Source: Candidatus Poribacteria bacterium (lineage in GTDB: Bacteria; Poribacteria; WGA-4E; JAJDTR01). From it: DNA of 44,779 bases. Both the position numbers and the translations under genes were made by a program. Location: NCBI GenBank assembly GCA_022827055.1, contig JAJDTR010000056.1, positions 1-44,779 of the forward strand. Reading direction: 5' to 3'. Numbering within the stretch: the first letter of the stretch is position 1; each line of letters begins with the position of its first letter. Positions 17,259 to 25,974 of this stretch are shown piece by piece. The notes under the pieces are model-generated. The model was not told the origin of the DNA, made no database searches, and saw nothing but the letters and a program-made list of their open reading frames with translations.

Positions 17259-18304
17259 GATGTATCCATAAGATTTAAATGAGACGCAATCCGCTCAATC
17301 ACGTCCGCTGCTTGGATTTCCGTCATGCAAAGATTCGGAGCATCTGTGCGCATACACTTACGCTTGTAGCAGGGACGGCACGACACGTCTTTCTCAATCA
17401 CGCGATGCCCTTCGCCATACGGACGGTGCCGTAGCGGGTCGGTTGGCCCGAATAGAGCGATTGTCGGCGTGCCAACAGCCGCGGCAATGTGCATCGGCCC
17501 GCTATCGCAGGTTAGGTAGAGATCGCACCGTTCAATAAGCGCTCTGAGTTGCAAGATAGTTGTTTTTCCAATAAAGTTTATTACGTTTGCCTTGACTAGT
17601 TTCTGTAACGCCTCACCCAGCTTTACCTCCGAACTTGAACCCGTCAGAACCACAGCACCCTCAAATCGATTTTGTATTCCCGCAATCACGTCGGCGAATC
17701 TGTCCAAAGCCCACGATTTCGTCCCCCATGTTGTGCCAAGATTGATGCCAATAATGCGGTCTTCCGGTAGAACATTGCAGTCACTCAGGATTTGATCCAC
17801 TGCGCGACGATCGGCGTCCGTGTCCCAAAACTCCAAGCCGGTGGCCGACTCATTTATATTGATAAGTTGGAGCACTCGAAGATAACGATCGACTTCGTGA
17901 AGAGTGGTATCATCCGCACAGGTGTGCGACAACAAAATCCCTCTGCCGCCAGCGTTTGAACCGACCCGCAAGGGTATACCTGCCAGGAAGGGAATCAACG
18001 CGTTGCGAAAAGAAGTTGGATGCAAGACGACAGCGAGATCAAACCGTCTTCGCCGGATGCGATGCACAAGTTGAAAGAGTGACTGGACACGGCCAATTCC
18101 TGTGCCCTTTGTGTCGATAATCACCTCATCAACGTACGGGCAGGTTTCCATCAAGGCTGCGACAAGCGGTCGAATTAGTAGTGTAAGATGGGATTGCGGG
18201 TAGGCGCGCTTCAACGCTCTCAAGGCAGGGGTGAGGAGAATCATGTCACCGATCCAGCCGCCAGTTTGCGTGATAAGGATTCTATCTGCGGATTTCACAT
18301 TCAT
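17255..18304 (-). CDS. Glycosyltransferase family 9 (heptosyltransferase-like)
   Basis: A 349-residue GT-B enzyme resembling lipopolysaccharide heptosyltransferases. The N-terminal domain has the acceptor-site loop GGWIGDMILLTPALRALKRAYP. The C-terminal domain has GINLGTTWGTKSW, CDSGPMHIAAAVGTPTIALFGPTDP (nucleotide-sugar site) and the CRPCYKRKC cysteine cluster common in the HepII group. Cytoplasmic, membrane-associated; it would add a heptose or similar sugar to an outer-membrane lipid core, which implies a Gram-negative style envelope. No classical ribosome binding site is seen before the ATG. It overlaps the HAD gene at its 3' end. Assignment to a specific Waa enzyme is not justified. Confidence 0.85.
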   Translation of the reverse strand: MNVKSADRILITQTGGWIGDMILLTPALRALKRAYPQSHLTLLIRPLVAALMETCPYVDEVIIDTKGTGIGRVQSLFQLVHRIRRRRFDLAVVLHPTSFRNALIPFLAGIPLRVGSNAGGRGILLSHTCADDTTLHEVDRYLRVLQLININESATGLEFWDTDADRRAVDQILSDCNVLPEDRIIGINLGTTWGTKSWALDRFADVIAGIQNRFEGAVVLTGSSSEVKLGEALQKLVKANVINFIGKTTILQLRALIERCDLYLTCDSGPMHIAAAVGTPTIALFGPTDPLRHRPYGEGHRVIEKDVSCRPCYKRKCMRTDAPNLCMTEIQAADVIERIASHLNLMDTS

Positions 18305-18581
18305 GGAGTTCTCGAAAAGGGACTTGCGAATCGGAAACGCGACTCACCCCCCAGTGATGATTATCGGCTTGTATACATCGAACAGCTTAATAAGATAAGC
18401 CGGGGCTGTCAACGTAATTCACCCTATTGGCTAGGCAGCGATCGCGGCACAGTACTTGCCCGGCAAGACACCAATGATGAAATAACAAGCAAATACGACG
18501 TCTATTTCGGCGCTCCTTAAGGGTTTTCACCTCCGACTTTGCCGCATGTCGACAGTTTAATTTCTCATTGCGTGATTTTTG
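18305..18581. other. Divergent intergenic region
   Basis: Spacer between the minus-strand GT9 gene and the plus-strand regulator. A minus-strand TTGACA lies at 18407-18412 but I cannot pair it with a convincing -10 box. No gene is supported here. Confidence 0.4.
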
Positions 18582-18590
18582 TGGTATAAT
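18582..18590 (+). promoter_or_regulatory. Extended -10 promoter for the SufR-like gene
   Basis: TGG followed by a perfect TATAAT (18585-18590) is an extended -10 element. There is no good -35 box. The predicted transcription start is near 18597, giving a leader of about 55 bases before ATG 18652. The same nonamer recurs at 27459 and, on the minus strand, at 27269. Confidence 0.6.
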
Positions 18591-18651
18591 TGATTCGTCC
18601 TTGGGAATTCTCGTGGATTCAAGATTCAAGCCTAAGGCGGAGAAACCCCAA

Positions 18652-19281
18652 ATGCAAGAAACCCGCAGTCAAATCCTGAAGTTGATTAAACTTCAATACA
18701 GTATGACCGTGAATGAATTGGCGGAAGCCCTCAGTATCAGTTCAATGGGGGTGAGGCAACATCTCGCAATTCTGGAGAAAGACGGTCTGGTCGAATTCCA
18801 TCGGGAGAAACCGAAGCGGGGTCGTCCAATCCATATCTATCAACTAACGGAAAAAGGGAACAATCTTTTTCCATTAAGTTACGAGAGTTTTGCCCTCAAT
18901 CTGTTGCAAGAGATGGGAAGGCTTGATGGATGCGGACTTATCAACAAAGTATTACGGGGTCGAGTTAAATCCCATACGGAGTCTTATGCGCGACGCCTTG
19001 AGGGAAAGAGTCTGGCTGAGAAAGTGAAAATCCTCGCCGAAATCCGCGACGAAGAAGGCTACATGGCAGAGTTCTCCGAAGATGACGGAGACTATCTGCT
19101 AGTCGAACATAACTGCCCGATTGTCAGCATTGCCGAAGAATACCCCCATGTGTGCGAGACGGAGTTGGCGCTGTTCCGCCGTTCGCTGGGCCAGAAGATA
19201 CACCGCGAAGAACATCTCATGAACGGTAGCCATAAGTGCAGTTACCGGATACCCAAGGAACAAAAAGAAGACAAGGACTAA
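18652..19281 (+). CDS. SufR-like winged-helix transcriptional regulator
   Basis: A 209-residue regulator. Residues 1-65 form a DeoR/ArsR-type winged helix (TVNELAEALSISSMGVRQHL, then a KRGRP wing). The C-terminal half has cysteines C155, C168 and C196 in HNCPIVSIAEEYPHVCETELALF and SHKCSYRI, close to the C-x12-C-x13-C-x14-C pattern I recall for the Fe-S sensor SufR, but with Lys at the expected third Cys (182). It may therefore bind a cluster through three Cys or another ligand. ATG 18652 follows GGAG (18639-18642); the TTG at 18568 lies upstream of the promoter and is rejected. It is 21 bases ahead of a polyferredoxin gene, which fits redox or Fe-S control. Confidence 0.78.
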   Translation: MQETRSQILKLIKLQYSMTVNELAEALSISSMGVRQHLAILEKDGLVEFHREKPKRGRPIHIYQLTEKGNNLFPLSYESFALNLLQEMGRLDGCGLINKVLRGRVKSHTESYARRLEGKSLAEKVKILAEIRDEEGYMAEFSEDDGDYLLVEHNCPIVSIAEEYPHVCETELALFRRSLGQKIHREEHLMNGSHKCSYRIPKEQKEDKD

Positions 19282-19302
19282 GTCGAACCAAGGACATCGG
19301 GA

Positions 19303-19977
19303 ATGACGAAATCCGACGATTCAACCTTGTCTGAAAGGCGCGATTTTTTCAAGCAGGCTGCCAGCAAATTTATCCAGCATGTTGCAGGATACTTGGACGA
19401 GGGAATCGGCGAGTATCTTCCCACCACTCCAGATTCCTCCCCCAATCAGTTCCATGACCTACCGATATTACGTCCCCCGGGTGCCCTTCCCGAAGCAACG
19501 TTCCTTGAGACCTGCGAGCGATGTGGAAATTGTGTTGAGAGTTGTCCCGCCGAAGCCATTCAGGTATACCAAAGTAACGCTCCAAGCCATTCCGGAACTC
19601 CTTACATAGACCCGAATTCACAGCCGTGCGTTGTCTGCACCTCCCTAGCATGTATGCAAGTGTGCCCCAGCGGTGCGCTTCAATCACTCTCGGCAGATCA
19701 GATTCAGATTGGCTTGGCGGAAGTGAACTACGAAACCTGTCTGCGCACGCAAGAGGTGGAATGCACCTACTGTGTGGACCGCTGTCCAATCGGAGAAACA
19801 GCCATTCGACTTGACACACAAAACCGCATCCAAGTGATACCTACGGGTTGTGTCGGATGCGGCGTCTGCCAATATGAATGCCCCACCGCCCCCAAGTCGG
19901 TCGTCGTCAAACTGTTGACAGAGTCGAATTCTGCAAACGAGCAATTTGAGAATAACACTCAACTCGCTGAAAGCTAA
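19303..19977 (+). CDS. NapG/MauM-like polyferredoxin
   Basis: A 224-residue electron-transfer protein with four cysteine clusters: CERCGNCVESCP, CVVCTSLACMQVCP, the C...C-x2-C-x3-CP group in CLRTQEVECTYCVDRCP, and CVGCGVCQYECP. This is enough for four [4Fe-4S] clusters, the pattern of the MauM/NapG group. The N-terminus SERRDFFKQAASKF resembles a twin-arginine motif, but the hydrophobic stretch that should follow is weak, so export is uncertain. ATG 19303 follows AAGGA. Probably in one transcript with the SufR-like gene. No nitrate reductase or methylamine dehydrogenase gene is nearby, so the redox partner is unknown. Confidence 0.82.
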   Translation: MTKSDDSTLSERRDFFKQAASKFIQHVAGYLDEGIGEYLPTTPDSSPNQFHDLPILRPPGALPEATFLETCERCGNCVESCPAEAIQVYQSNAPSHSGTPYIDPNSQPCVVCTSLACMQVCPSGALQSLSADQIQIGLAEVNYETCLRTQEVECTYCVDRCPIGETAIRLDTQNRIQVIPTGCVGCGVCQYECPTAPKSVVVKLLTESNSANEQFENNTQLAES

Positions 19978-20100
19978 AAATCAAGGCGGCGACGCGAACA
20001 GATGTTCCAACGCCGATTGGCTCCCGGATTTCACGGTTATTCACAACCAACTCTTTTCGACACGTCAGACGCGATTTCCGAGTGTCACGCCGATTTGATG

Positions 20101-20130
20101 TTGACATCTGATTTGGGCAATTGTTATTAT
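20101..20130 (+). promoter_or_regulatory. Sigma-70 promoter for the S55-domain gene
   Basis: A perfect TTGACA (20101-20106), 18 bases, TATTAT (20125-20130). Transcription would begin near 20137, about 80 bases before the start codon. Nothing else is visible in the 19978-20218 gap. Confidence 0.6.
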
Positions 20131-20218
20131 TGTCTGTCCCTGCGAAGAGCCGGGTTCAACATTTACTAATGGCAAATCTTAACCACAATGACCGACAATT
20201 TAAAGTAAGGTGGACAAT

Positions 20219-22072
20219 TTGAAAAAGGTTTGGCTTATTGGAATTATCACATTTTGCCTGATGGCGCTAGAAGCAAACGGGCAAATCAAGTGGGACTCCT
20301 CGAAATTTATGCCTCTCTCTGAGGTTAAACCCGGCATGATGGGGGAAGCATTCACCGTATTCTCCGGCACAACGGTAGAAAAATTTAACTTTGAGGTCGT
20401 TAGCATTGAGTACAATTTCGCGCCGCAGTGGCACGTGATATGGGTAAGGGGAAGCGGTGAGAACTATGAACGAACTGGCGTGGCTGGCGGAATGAGCGGC
20501 AGTCCCGGATACATCAACGGACGGCTCATGGGTGCGTTGTCTCTCGGCTACTTCAACCAGCGCGAGTATTCAAACATCGCGGGATTCACGCCCATTGAAT
20601 CCATGATTGACGTTACCCATCGCGGAATGACGCCGAAACTTAGTTATCGAGGTGGGACGCTGTTTAGCTTCGGGGCTAATCGTGCGCAACAAGGAATTGA
20701 CATGCTGCCGTTTCCTACTGAGAATACCGCGAATAACGTCGAATTGACTGAGACTTCCTCCGCTTTTCCAATTTTAGCTGCAAGTACGGCCCGTCTTGAA
20801 GTTCCTGTGGCATTTTCCGCGATGAGTCACCAAGCGATGACATTACTAGCGCCTATTCTTGCGAAATACCGACTGCATCCGTTACAAGCAGGGGGTGGCG
20901 GTTCACCAGTAAAGGACGCGCCTATCGAACCGGGGCAGATTATCGGCACCGAATTCGCGCGCGGCGATTTTTCGATGTTCGGTTACGGAACAATGACGTA
21001 TATCGAAAACAACCAAGTGCTTGGATTTGGACATAGCGCATTCGGAGAAGGCAATGTCAATCTACCGGTTTCTGGAGGTTACGTTCACTTTATATTACCG
21101 AGTATTTCGAGATCCTTCAAAGTAGCTGGTCCGACAAAACCGATCGGCACAATGGTGCAGGATAGACAAGCTGCAATTGCAGGCACTATCGGATCCTCGC
21201 CCAGTTATATTCCGGTGCAAGCTAACATTGAAACTACCGATGGACGGACGTACCCGATGCAATTTGATGCCATGCGTCATCAAGGGTTTTCCGCCCTAAT
21301 CGCCATGATTGGCGCCTTAAATCTTCTGGACTCCGTTGAAATGAGCACGGGAGATCATACTATCAATATCAACTCCGTGATTACGCTTAAAGATCAGCCG
21401 AACTTGGATTCCCGGAAGATTACGCATGAAAATGTCTACTCCTCGAGTTCGTCACCGGGTTTCGCGATGTTTCAAGTGCTTGCTCCGTTATCGAACTTAA
21501 TAGGGAACACCTACACTAAGGTTTCCGTAGAACAGGTAGAGTTAAATCTAAAACTTGAAGACAAGCGCAAAACCGCGGTCATTGAAGCGATTCGAATTAA
21601 CAAGGATCGCTACCGTCCTGGAGAAGTCATTGAAGTCACGATTACGTTGCGTCCATATTTGGAAGCCCCCATAATTCAAACGGGCCGCATCACGATTCCG
21701 GACGACGCCCCCGAGGGATTGACGACACTTCTCGCCACGAGCGCCACCTCTTATGAAAGCTTTCAGCGGGCTCGGGCACCCATGAATTACCGTCCTATGG
21801 ACATCAATCAACTAATCGCAATTTTACAACGTGGTGAAAGCAACAGCGATCTAATCCTTGAACTCTTCACAGCGGAACGTGGGATGACGGTGCAAGGCCA
21901 AGAGTTCTCTAACCTTCCATTATCGGTGATGTCGGTAATGAGTACCGCCACGCAGGTTGGCGAGGGCGGCAATACGCTGGGAACCACGCTACACGTTGCA
22001 AACCATTCAACAGCGTATGTCATTTCCGGCAGTAGATTTGTACGATTCACCATCGACTACAACGCGCCGTAA
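20219..22072 (+). CDS. Secreted SpoIVB peptidase S55-like domain protein
   Basis: About 617 residues with an N-terminal signal peptide (MKKVWLIGIITFCLMALEANG). Residues 30-130 match the S55-type domain found in many environmental bacteria: MPLSEVKPGMMGEAFTVF, GVAGGMSGSPGYINGRLMGALSLG with the candidate catalytic serine (S93 or S95), and IAGFTPIESM. A second conserved block, VLGFGHSAFGEGN, places H272 well after the serine. I prefer TTG 20219 because AAGG (20207-20210) then has normal spacing; GTG 20210 would overlap it. The C-terminal ~200 residues look beta-rich. Proteolytic activity is not proven for this non-spore branch. The next gene downstream is also secreted, so the two may cooperate outside the inner membrane. 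Confidence 0.78.
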   Translation: MKKVWLIGIITFCLMALEANGQIKWDSSKFMPLSEVKPGMMGEAFTVFSGTTVEKFNFEVVSIEYNFAPQWHVIWVRGSGENYERTGVAGGMSGSPGYINGRLMGALSLGYFNQREYSNIAGFTPIESMIDVTHRGMTPKLSYRGGTLFSFGANRAQQGIDMLPFPTENTANNVELTETSSAFPILAASTARLEVPVAFSAMSHQAMTLLAPILAKYRLHPLQAGGGGSPVKDAPIEPGQIIGTEFARGDFSMFGYGTMTYIENNQVLGFGHSAFGEGNVNLPVSGGYVHFILPSISRSFKVAGPTKPIGTMVQDRQAAIAGTIGSSPSYIPVQANIETTDGRTYPMQFDAMRHQGFSALIAMIGALNLLDSVEMSTGDHTININSVITLKDQPNLDSRKITHENVYSSSSSPGFAMFQVLAPLSNLIGNTYTKVSVEQVELNLKLEDKRKTAVIEAIRINKDRYRPGEVIEVTITLRPYLEAPIIQTGRITIPDDAPEGLTTLLATSATSYESFQRARAPMNYRPMDINQLIAILQRGESNSDLILELFTAERGMTVQGQEFSNLPLSVMSVMSTATQVGEGGNTLGTTLHVANHSTAYVISGSRFVRFTIDYNAP

Positions 22073-22182
22073 CTATGAAAATGCAGAATCTCATCTGTTT
22101 TTCCGCCCAATTCTTTAGTGCATGAGGCATAGATTCGGTCGGCATGATTTCCCAACATGGATTTAAAGGAGGCCCTTTCCTG

Positions 22183-24264
22183 ATGTCTTTTCGTTTGATC
22201 TTGGTTATTCTTTTACTCTGCCTTTATTGCGTCACTCCGTTGTCGGCGGTAACCACATCAATTTGGGAGCAAAGCAGCCAGAAGCACTTTGAAGCTGGCA
22301 CTCTCAAAGACGTATCGGTTACAAGCGAAGGCGAGGTTCTTTTAGCACGGAAAATCGACCAATTTGTGGAGATACAAGAAGAAATTTACGTTTGGTCACT
22401 CGCTGAAGATTCAAAAGGCAATATCTATGCCGGTACAGGAAATCAGGGCAAAATATATCGGATCGCTCCGGACGGTCAGTCGTCGCTCTTCTACGATTCT
22501 CCCGAAGTCTCGATACTAAGTCTAACGGTAGATGCAAACGATAATGTTTATGCCGGTACGGGACCGGACGGGTTGATCTACAAGATTACAAGCGAGAATG
22601 TCCCGCCGACGACAATTCTGAGTTCTGAAGAGAAGTATGTGTGGGCATTGACATTCGACGATAGCGGCAATCTCTACGCAGCCACCGGCACAGCCGGGAA
22701 AATCTACAAGATTCCATCGACCGGCGAAGCCACGATTCTATTCGATTCGGAAGAGACCAATATCAGGAGTTTGCTTTACCACGAGAATTCTCTGTATGCT
22801 GGTAGCGGCGGCAAAGGGATAATTTACCGCATCTCCGTTGATGGTGAAGCTTCAGTTGTACATCAAACCGCTGAAAAAGAAGTCCCTGTGCTCATAGGTG
22901 GTGCGGATGGAAATATTTATGCCGCCGCCATTACATCGGCGCCGCCGCAGCCCGGTAGCCAGAATCGCCCCCCTCCGCCGCCGCCTTCGGGTGGTGGCCC
23001 TCCTGAGGAAAAGAAATCTTACATATACCAGATACGAAAAGATGGTGTTGTGTCGAAAATCTGGACTGCCCCGGTGCCACTCATACTATCTATGGTTTTT
23101 GAGGGTGAGGATCAGTTGCTGATTGGGACAGGCGACGAAGGAAAAATCTACAGGGTCGATATTGACGGTGATTTCATTTCCGTGGGAAAATGCGATGCTA
23201 GCCAGATATTGGCCTTACACCGTGCAGCGAGCTCAGACAAACTGTTACTTGGCACGGGAAATTCCGCAAAAATTTACGAACTGATGACAGAATATAAGGC
23301 GGAAGGTACTATTGAGTCCAAACCGCACAACACCCGAGCCATATCTCGTTGGGGCAAATTGCGGTGGGAAGCAAGTCTGGGAGAAGGAACATCTATTGCT
23401 TTCGCAACACGCTCCGGCAACACCAAGAAGCCCGACAACACATGGAGCGAGTGGTCAGACGAATTGATCGCCTCGGAAGGCAGTCAAATTGTAAGTCCCT
23501 CGGCGCGGTATATCCAATGGCGTGCGAAGCTTACGGCGAGCGATTCGTCACTAACTCCCGTGCTCGATAAAGTTGTATTAGCTTCCGCTCAAGCCAACAT
23601 TGAACCTCGATTCACAGAGGTTGAAATTCAGCACGGAAACGAACCAAAGGAAACGGGAGCGCCGCCTAGCCCACGTCCCCGTGAGAGCGGACCTCCAAAA
23701 CGATCGGGAAACCAGTCAAAGCAGTGGACTGTTCAATGGAAAATAGAAGATTTGAACAAAGATACGCTGCAATTTGCCGTTTATTACAAGCGGATTCACG
23801 AGACGAACTGGAAACTTCTAAAGAAAGAACTGACGGCCACCAGCTATAACTGGGACACAACGTCAATGCCGGACGGACGTTATATCATCAAAGTAGAGGC
23901 AACGGACAGACTTAGTAATCCTCCGGCTTGGGCGAAATCCTCCGAAAAAATGAGCAAACCTTTTGATATTGATAATACGCAGCCATCAGTCGGCGATGTC
24001 GTAGCTACCGCCAATGGGAATGGAACCTACAAAATTACCTGCACCACCGAGGACGAATCAAGTCACATTCAAAAGGCGGTGTATAAGATTGATGGTGACG
24101 AACACTGGAAGGTAATCTTTCCCGAGGACGGTATATTTGATTCCAAAAAGGAGACGTTGCTGCTCCAAACAAGATCGCTTCCGGCCGGAGCACACACAAT
24201 AACCATTCAGGTAACTGACGCCGCAGAGAATGTTGCTGTTGGCAGTGCGAACTTCGCAAATTGA
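22183..24264 (+). CDS. Secreted beta-propeller protein with proline-rich insert
   Basis: A 693-residue exported protein with a signal peptide (FRLILVILLLCLYCVTPLSA, cleavage near residue 22). Residues about 70-380 hold repeated blades of the form NIYAGTGNQGKIYRI, NVYAGTGPDGLIYKI, NLYAATGTAGKIYKI and LYAGSGGKGIIYRI, an NHL/SMP30-like propeller. The propeller is broken by a proline/glycine-rich run encoded around 22940-23010. The C-terminal third looks like Ig/fibronectin-type beta-sandwiches (WKIEDLNKDTLQFAVYYK, PDGRYIIKVEATDR). ATG 22183 is preceded by AAAGGAGG (22165-22172). It follows the S55-domain gene by 110 bases. Probable role: an extracytoplasmic binding or scaffold protein; no catalytic motif seen. 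Confidence 0.75.
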   Translation: MSFRLILVILLLCLYCVTPLSAVTTSIWEQSSQKHFEAGTLKDVSVTSEGEVLLARKIDQFVEIQEEIYVWSLAEDSKGNIYAGTGNQGKIYRIAPDGQSSLFYDSPEVSILSLTVDANDNVYAGTGPDGLIYKITSENVPPTTILSSEEKYVWALTFDDSGNLYAATGTAGKIYKIPSTGEATILFDSEETNIRSLLYHENSLYAGSGGKGIIYRISVDGEASVVHQTAEKEVPVLIGGADGNIYAAAITSAPPQPGSQNRPPPPPPSGGGPPEEKKSYIYQIRKDGVVSKIWTAPVPLILSMVFEGEDQLLIGTGDEGKIYRVDIDGDFISVGKCDASQILALHRAASSDKLLLGTGNSAKIYELMTEYKAEGTIESKPHNTRAISRWGKLRWEASLGEGTSIAFATRSGNTKKPDNTWSEWSDELIASEGSQIVSPSARYIQWRAKLTASDSSLTPVLDKVVLASAQANIEPRFTEVEIQHGNEPKETGAPPSPRPRESGPPKRSGNQSKQWTVQWKIEDLNKDTLQFAVYYKRIHETNWKLLKKELTATSYNWDTTSMPDGRYIIKVEATDRLSNPPAWAKSSEKMSKPFDIDNTQPSVGDVVATANGNGTYKITCTTEDESSHIQKAVYKIDGDEHWKVIFPEDGIFDSKKETLLLQTRSLPAGAHTITIQVTDAAENVAVGSANFAN

Positions 24265-24462
24265 TTCCTCACCGTCCGACCATAGCTACCTACAACGTTT
24301 TGAAGGATTTCAATATCTCACTCCTTCGCCCGTTCCGAATGGTTAGTATACTCCTGCCCTTCTGGATTACATCGGAACCAAATCAGAAACTCGCCGCCTA
24401 TATTGTTACCTTTCCCTGCTAAAACCGACTTCGGGAATGCGGGGCTGAATTTCTTAAGCAAA

Positions 24463-25827
24463 TCATGCTCTGGATTGTTCGCCCGTAACCCGTTCGATGG
24501 CGTTGTATACAATCTCAAGTAGCCCATCAAGTTCAGCGATAGTGATTTGCAAGGGCGGCATCAGGACAATGACATTTACGAGCGGCCGTAACATTGCACC
24601 ATTCCTCAACACTTCTTGACACACCCGCATGCCCACCTTTTCTGTCGCCGGGTACTCCTCTTTGGTGATTCTGTCTCGTACCAGTTCTATGCCGGCTGCC
24701 AATCCGCAGACGCGTACATCCCCAACGTGGTCGAGGGTATAGAATTTCTGAAGGCGATCTTTGAAGTGTTCAATCGTAGGTTGAATCTTGCGAATAAGGT
24801 CTGTTTTCTCGAAGAGATTGATGTTTGCCAATGCGGCGGCACAACCCAACTGATTGCCTGTAAAAGTGTGCCCATGGAAAAAGGTCTTGAAATCCCTGTA
24901 GTCTCCGAGAAATGCTTCATAAATTTCATCGGTTGTAAGGGTTGCAGCCAAGGGAAGATACCCCGCCGTTAGTCCCTTGGCGGAGCACAGAATATCTGGC
25001 ACAACCTCCTCGTGTTCACATCCCCACATTTTCCCGGTACGTCCGAAACCCGTCATTACCTCATCAAGGATGAGAAGCGTATTATACTTCCGCGCTAGCG
25101 CCGCTGCGCCCTTCAGAAATCCCGTGGGCGAGACAATCATGCCGCCCGCCCCTTGGACAAGTGGCTCTAAGATAACCGCGGCGATTTCCCCTTCGCGCTT
25201 TTGTAGTACCTTTTCCATCTCACCCAAACAGTAGTCTCTTACCGTGTCGGAGTTTTGCCCAGCTACCAACCGATACACACAAGGCGCGGGGATTGCCGCA
25301 CTTTCAAATAGAAGTCCATCAAATGTCTTGCGAAATAGGTCTATTCCGCCTACGCTCATTGCGCCTACAGTATCGCCGTGATAGGCACCGTCGAGATGTA
25401 AATATACCTCCCGTCGTGGCTCTCCCTTCTGCCGCCAATATTGATATGCCATCTTCAAAGCGACTTCGACCGATGTGGCGCCATCATCGGAATAAAAAAC
25501 CCTGTTCAGCCCGCGTGGTGTTATCTCTACCAGTTTCTTCGCGAGTTGAATCGCCGGAACGTTTGCGTACCCCAATAATGTGGAATGTGCAATCTTATTA
25601 AGTTGTGCAGTGATGGCATCATTGATTTCTTTCCGGTTATGGCCATGGACGTTTGTCCACATTGAGGCAACCCCATCAATGTACCGATTGCCTTCCGTAT
25701 CAATCAGGTAAATCCCTTCCCCCCGTTCAACGATAACCGGTATTTCCTCCATCCATTCCTTCATCTGTGTGAATGGATGCCAAAGATGTTTTCTGTCCCA
25801 TTCTACGAGTATTTTCTTGTTCAACAT
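24463..25827 (-). CDS. bioA: Adenosylmethionine-8-amino-7-oxononanoate aminotransferase
   Basis: A 454-residue PLP-dependent class III aminotransferase that makes 7,8-diaminopelargonate in biotin synthesis. Diagnostic features: WHPFTQM (16-22), GDTVGAMSVGG (151-161), LLILDEVMTGFGRTG with the PLP-nitrogen Asp255, and CSAKGLTAGYLP with Lys284 forming the Schiff base. Length is normal for BioA. The WHPFTQ motif separates BioA from other class III enzymes. No other bio gene lies in the window, so the pathway must be encoded elsewhere. No clear ribosome binding site precedes the ATG. A strong hairpin (25861-25896) lies between it and the gene upstream, so it probably has its own promoter. Confidence 0.9.
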   Translation of the reverse strand: MLNKKILVEWDRKHLWHPFTQMKEWMEEIPVIVERGEGIYLIDTEGNRYIDGVASMWTNVHGHNRKEINDAITAQLNKIAHSTLLGYANVPAIQLAKKLVEITPRGLNRVFYSDDGATSVEVALKMAYQYWRQKGEPRREVYLHLDGAYHGDTVGAMSVGGIDLFRKTFDGLLFESAAIPAPCVYRLVAGQNSDTVRDYCLGEMEKVLQKREGEIAAVILEPLVQGAGGMIVSPTGFLKGAAALARKYNTLLILDEVMTGFGRTGKMWGCEHEEVVPDILCSAKGLTAGYLPLAATLTTDEIYEAFLGDYRDFKTFFHGHTFTGNQLGCAAALANINLFEKTDLIRKIQPTIEHFKDRLQKFYTLDHVGDVRVCGLAAGIELVRDRITKEEYPATEKVGMRVCQEVLRNGAMLRPLVNVIVLMPPLQITIAELDGLLEIVYNAIERVTGEQSRA

Positions 25828-25860
25828 ACGGATTTACGCAATAAAATACACCAAAACGAA

Positions 25861-25896
25861 AATGCGGAATCTAGAAAGCGCTCTAGATTCCGCATT
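25861..25896 (-). terminator. Probable Rho-independent terminator after the ferredoxin fusion gene
   Basis: A perfect 15-bp stem, AATGCGGAATCTAGA (25861-25875) with TCTAGATTCCGCATT (25882-25896), and a 6-base loop. Read on the minus strand it is followed by a T-rich run (TTTTCGTTTT). It would end the transcript of the gene at 25975-27213 and insulate bioA. Confidence 0.65.
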
Positions 25897-25974
25897 GTAG
25901 GAAATTGATAAAAATAGTATGGTAATCTGCTAAATTACTCGGACCGCGCCACGAACCGAAGTGTGTTGTGATTA

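Noticed and set aside
18568..18651. Upstream TTG start for the SufR-like regulator
   Set aside because: Lies upstream of the extended -10 promoter, so it would not be transcribed; ATG 18652 has GGAG.
19303..19360. Firm Tat signal peptide on the polyferredoxin
   Set aside because: SERRDFFK resembles the motif but the hydrophobic core after it is too weak to claim export.
24318..24530. A 70-codon minus-strand frame past the end of bioA
   Set aside because: It begins inside bioA, has no ribosome binding site, and I recognise no family. It may be a decayed gene end but I cannot support it.
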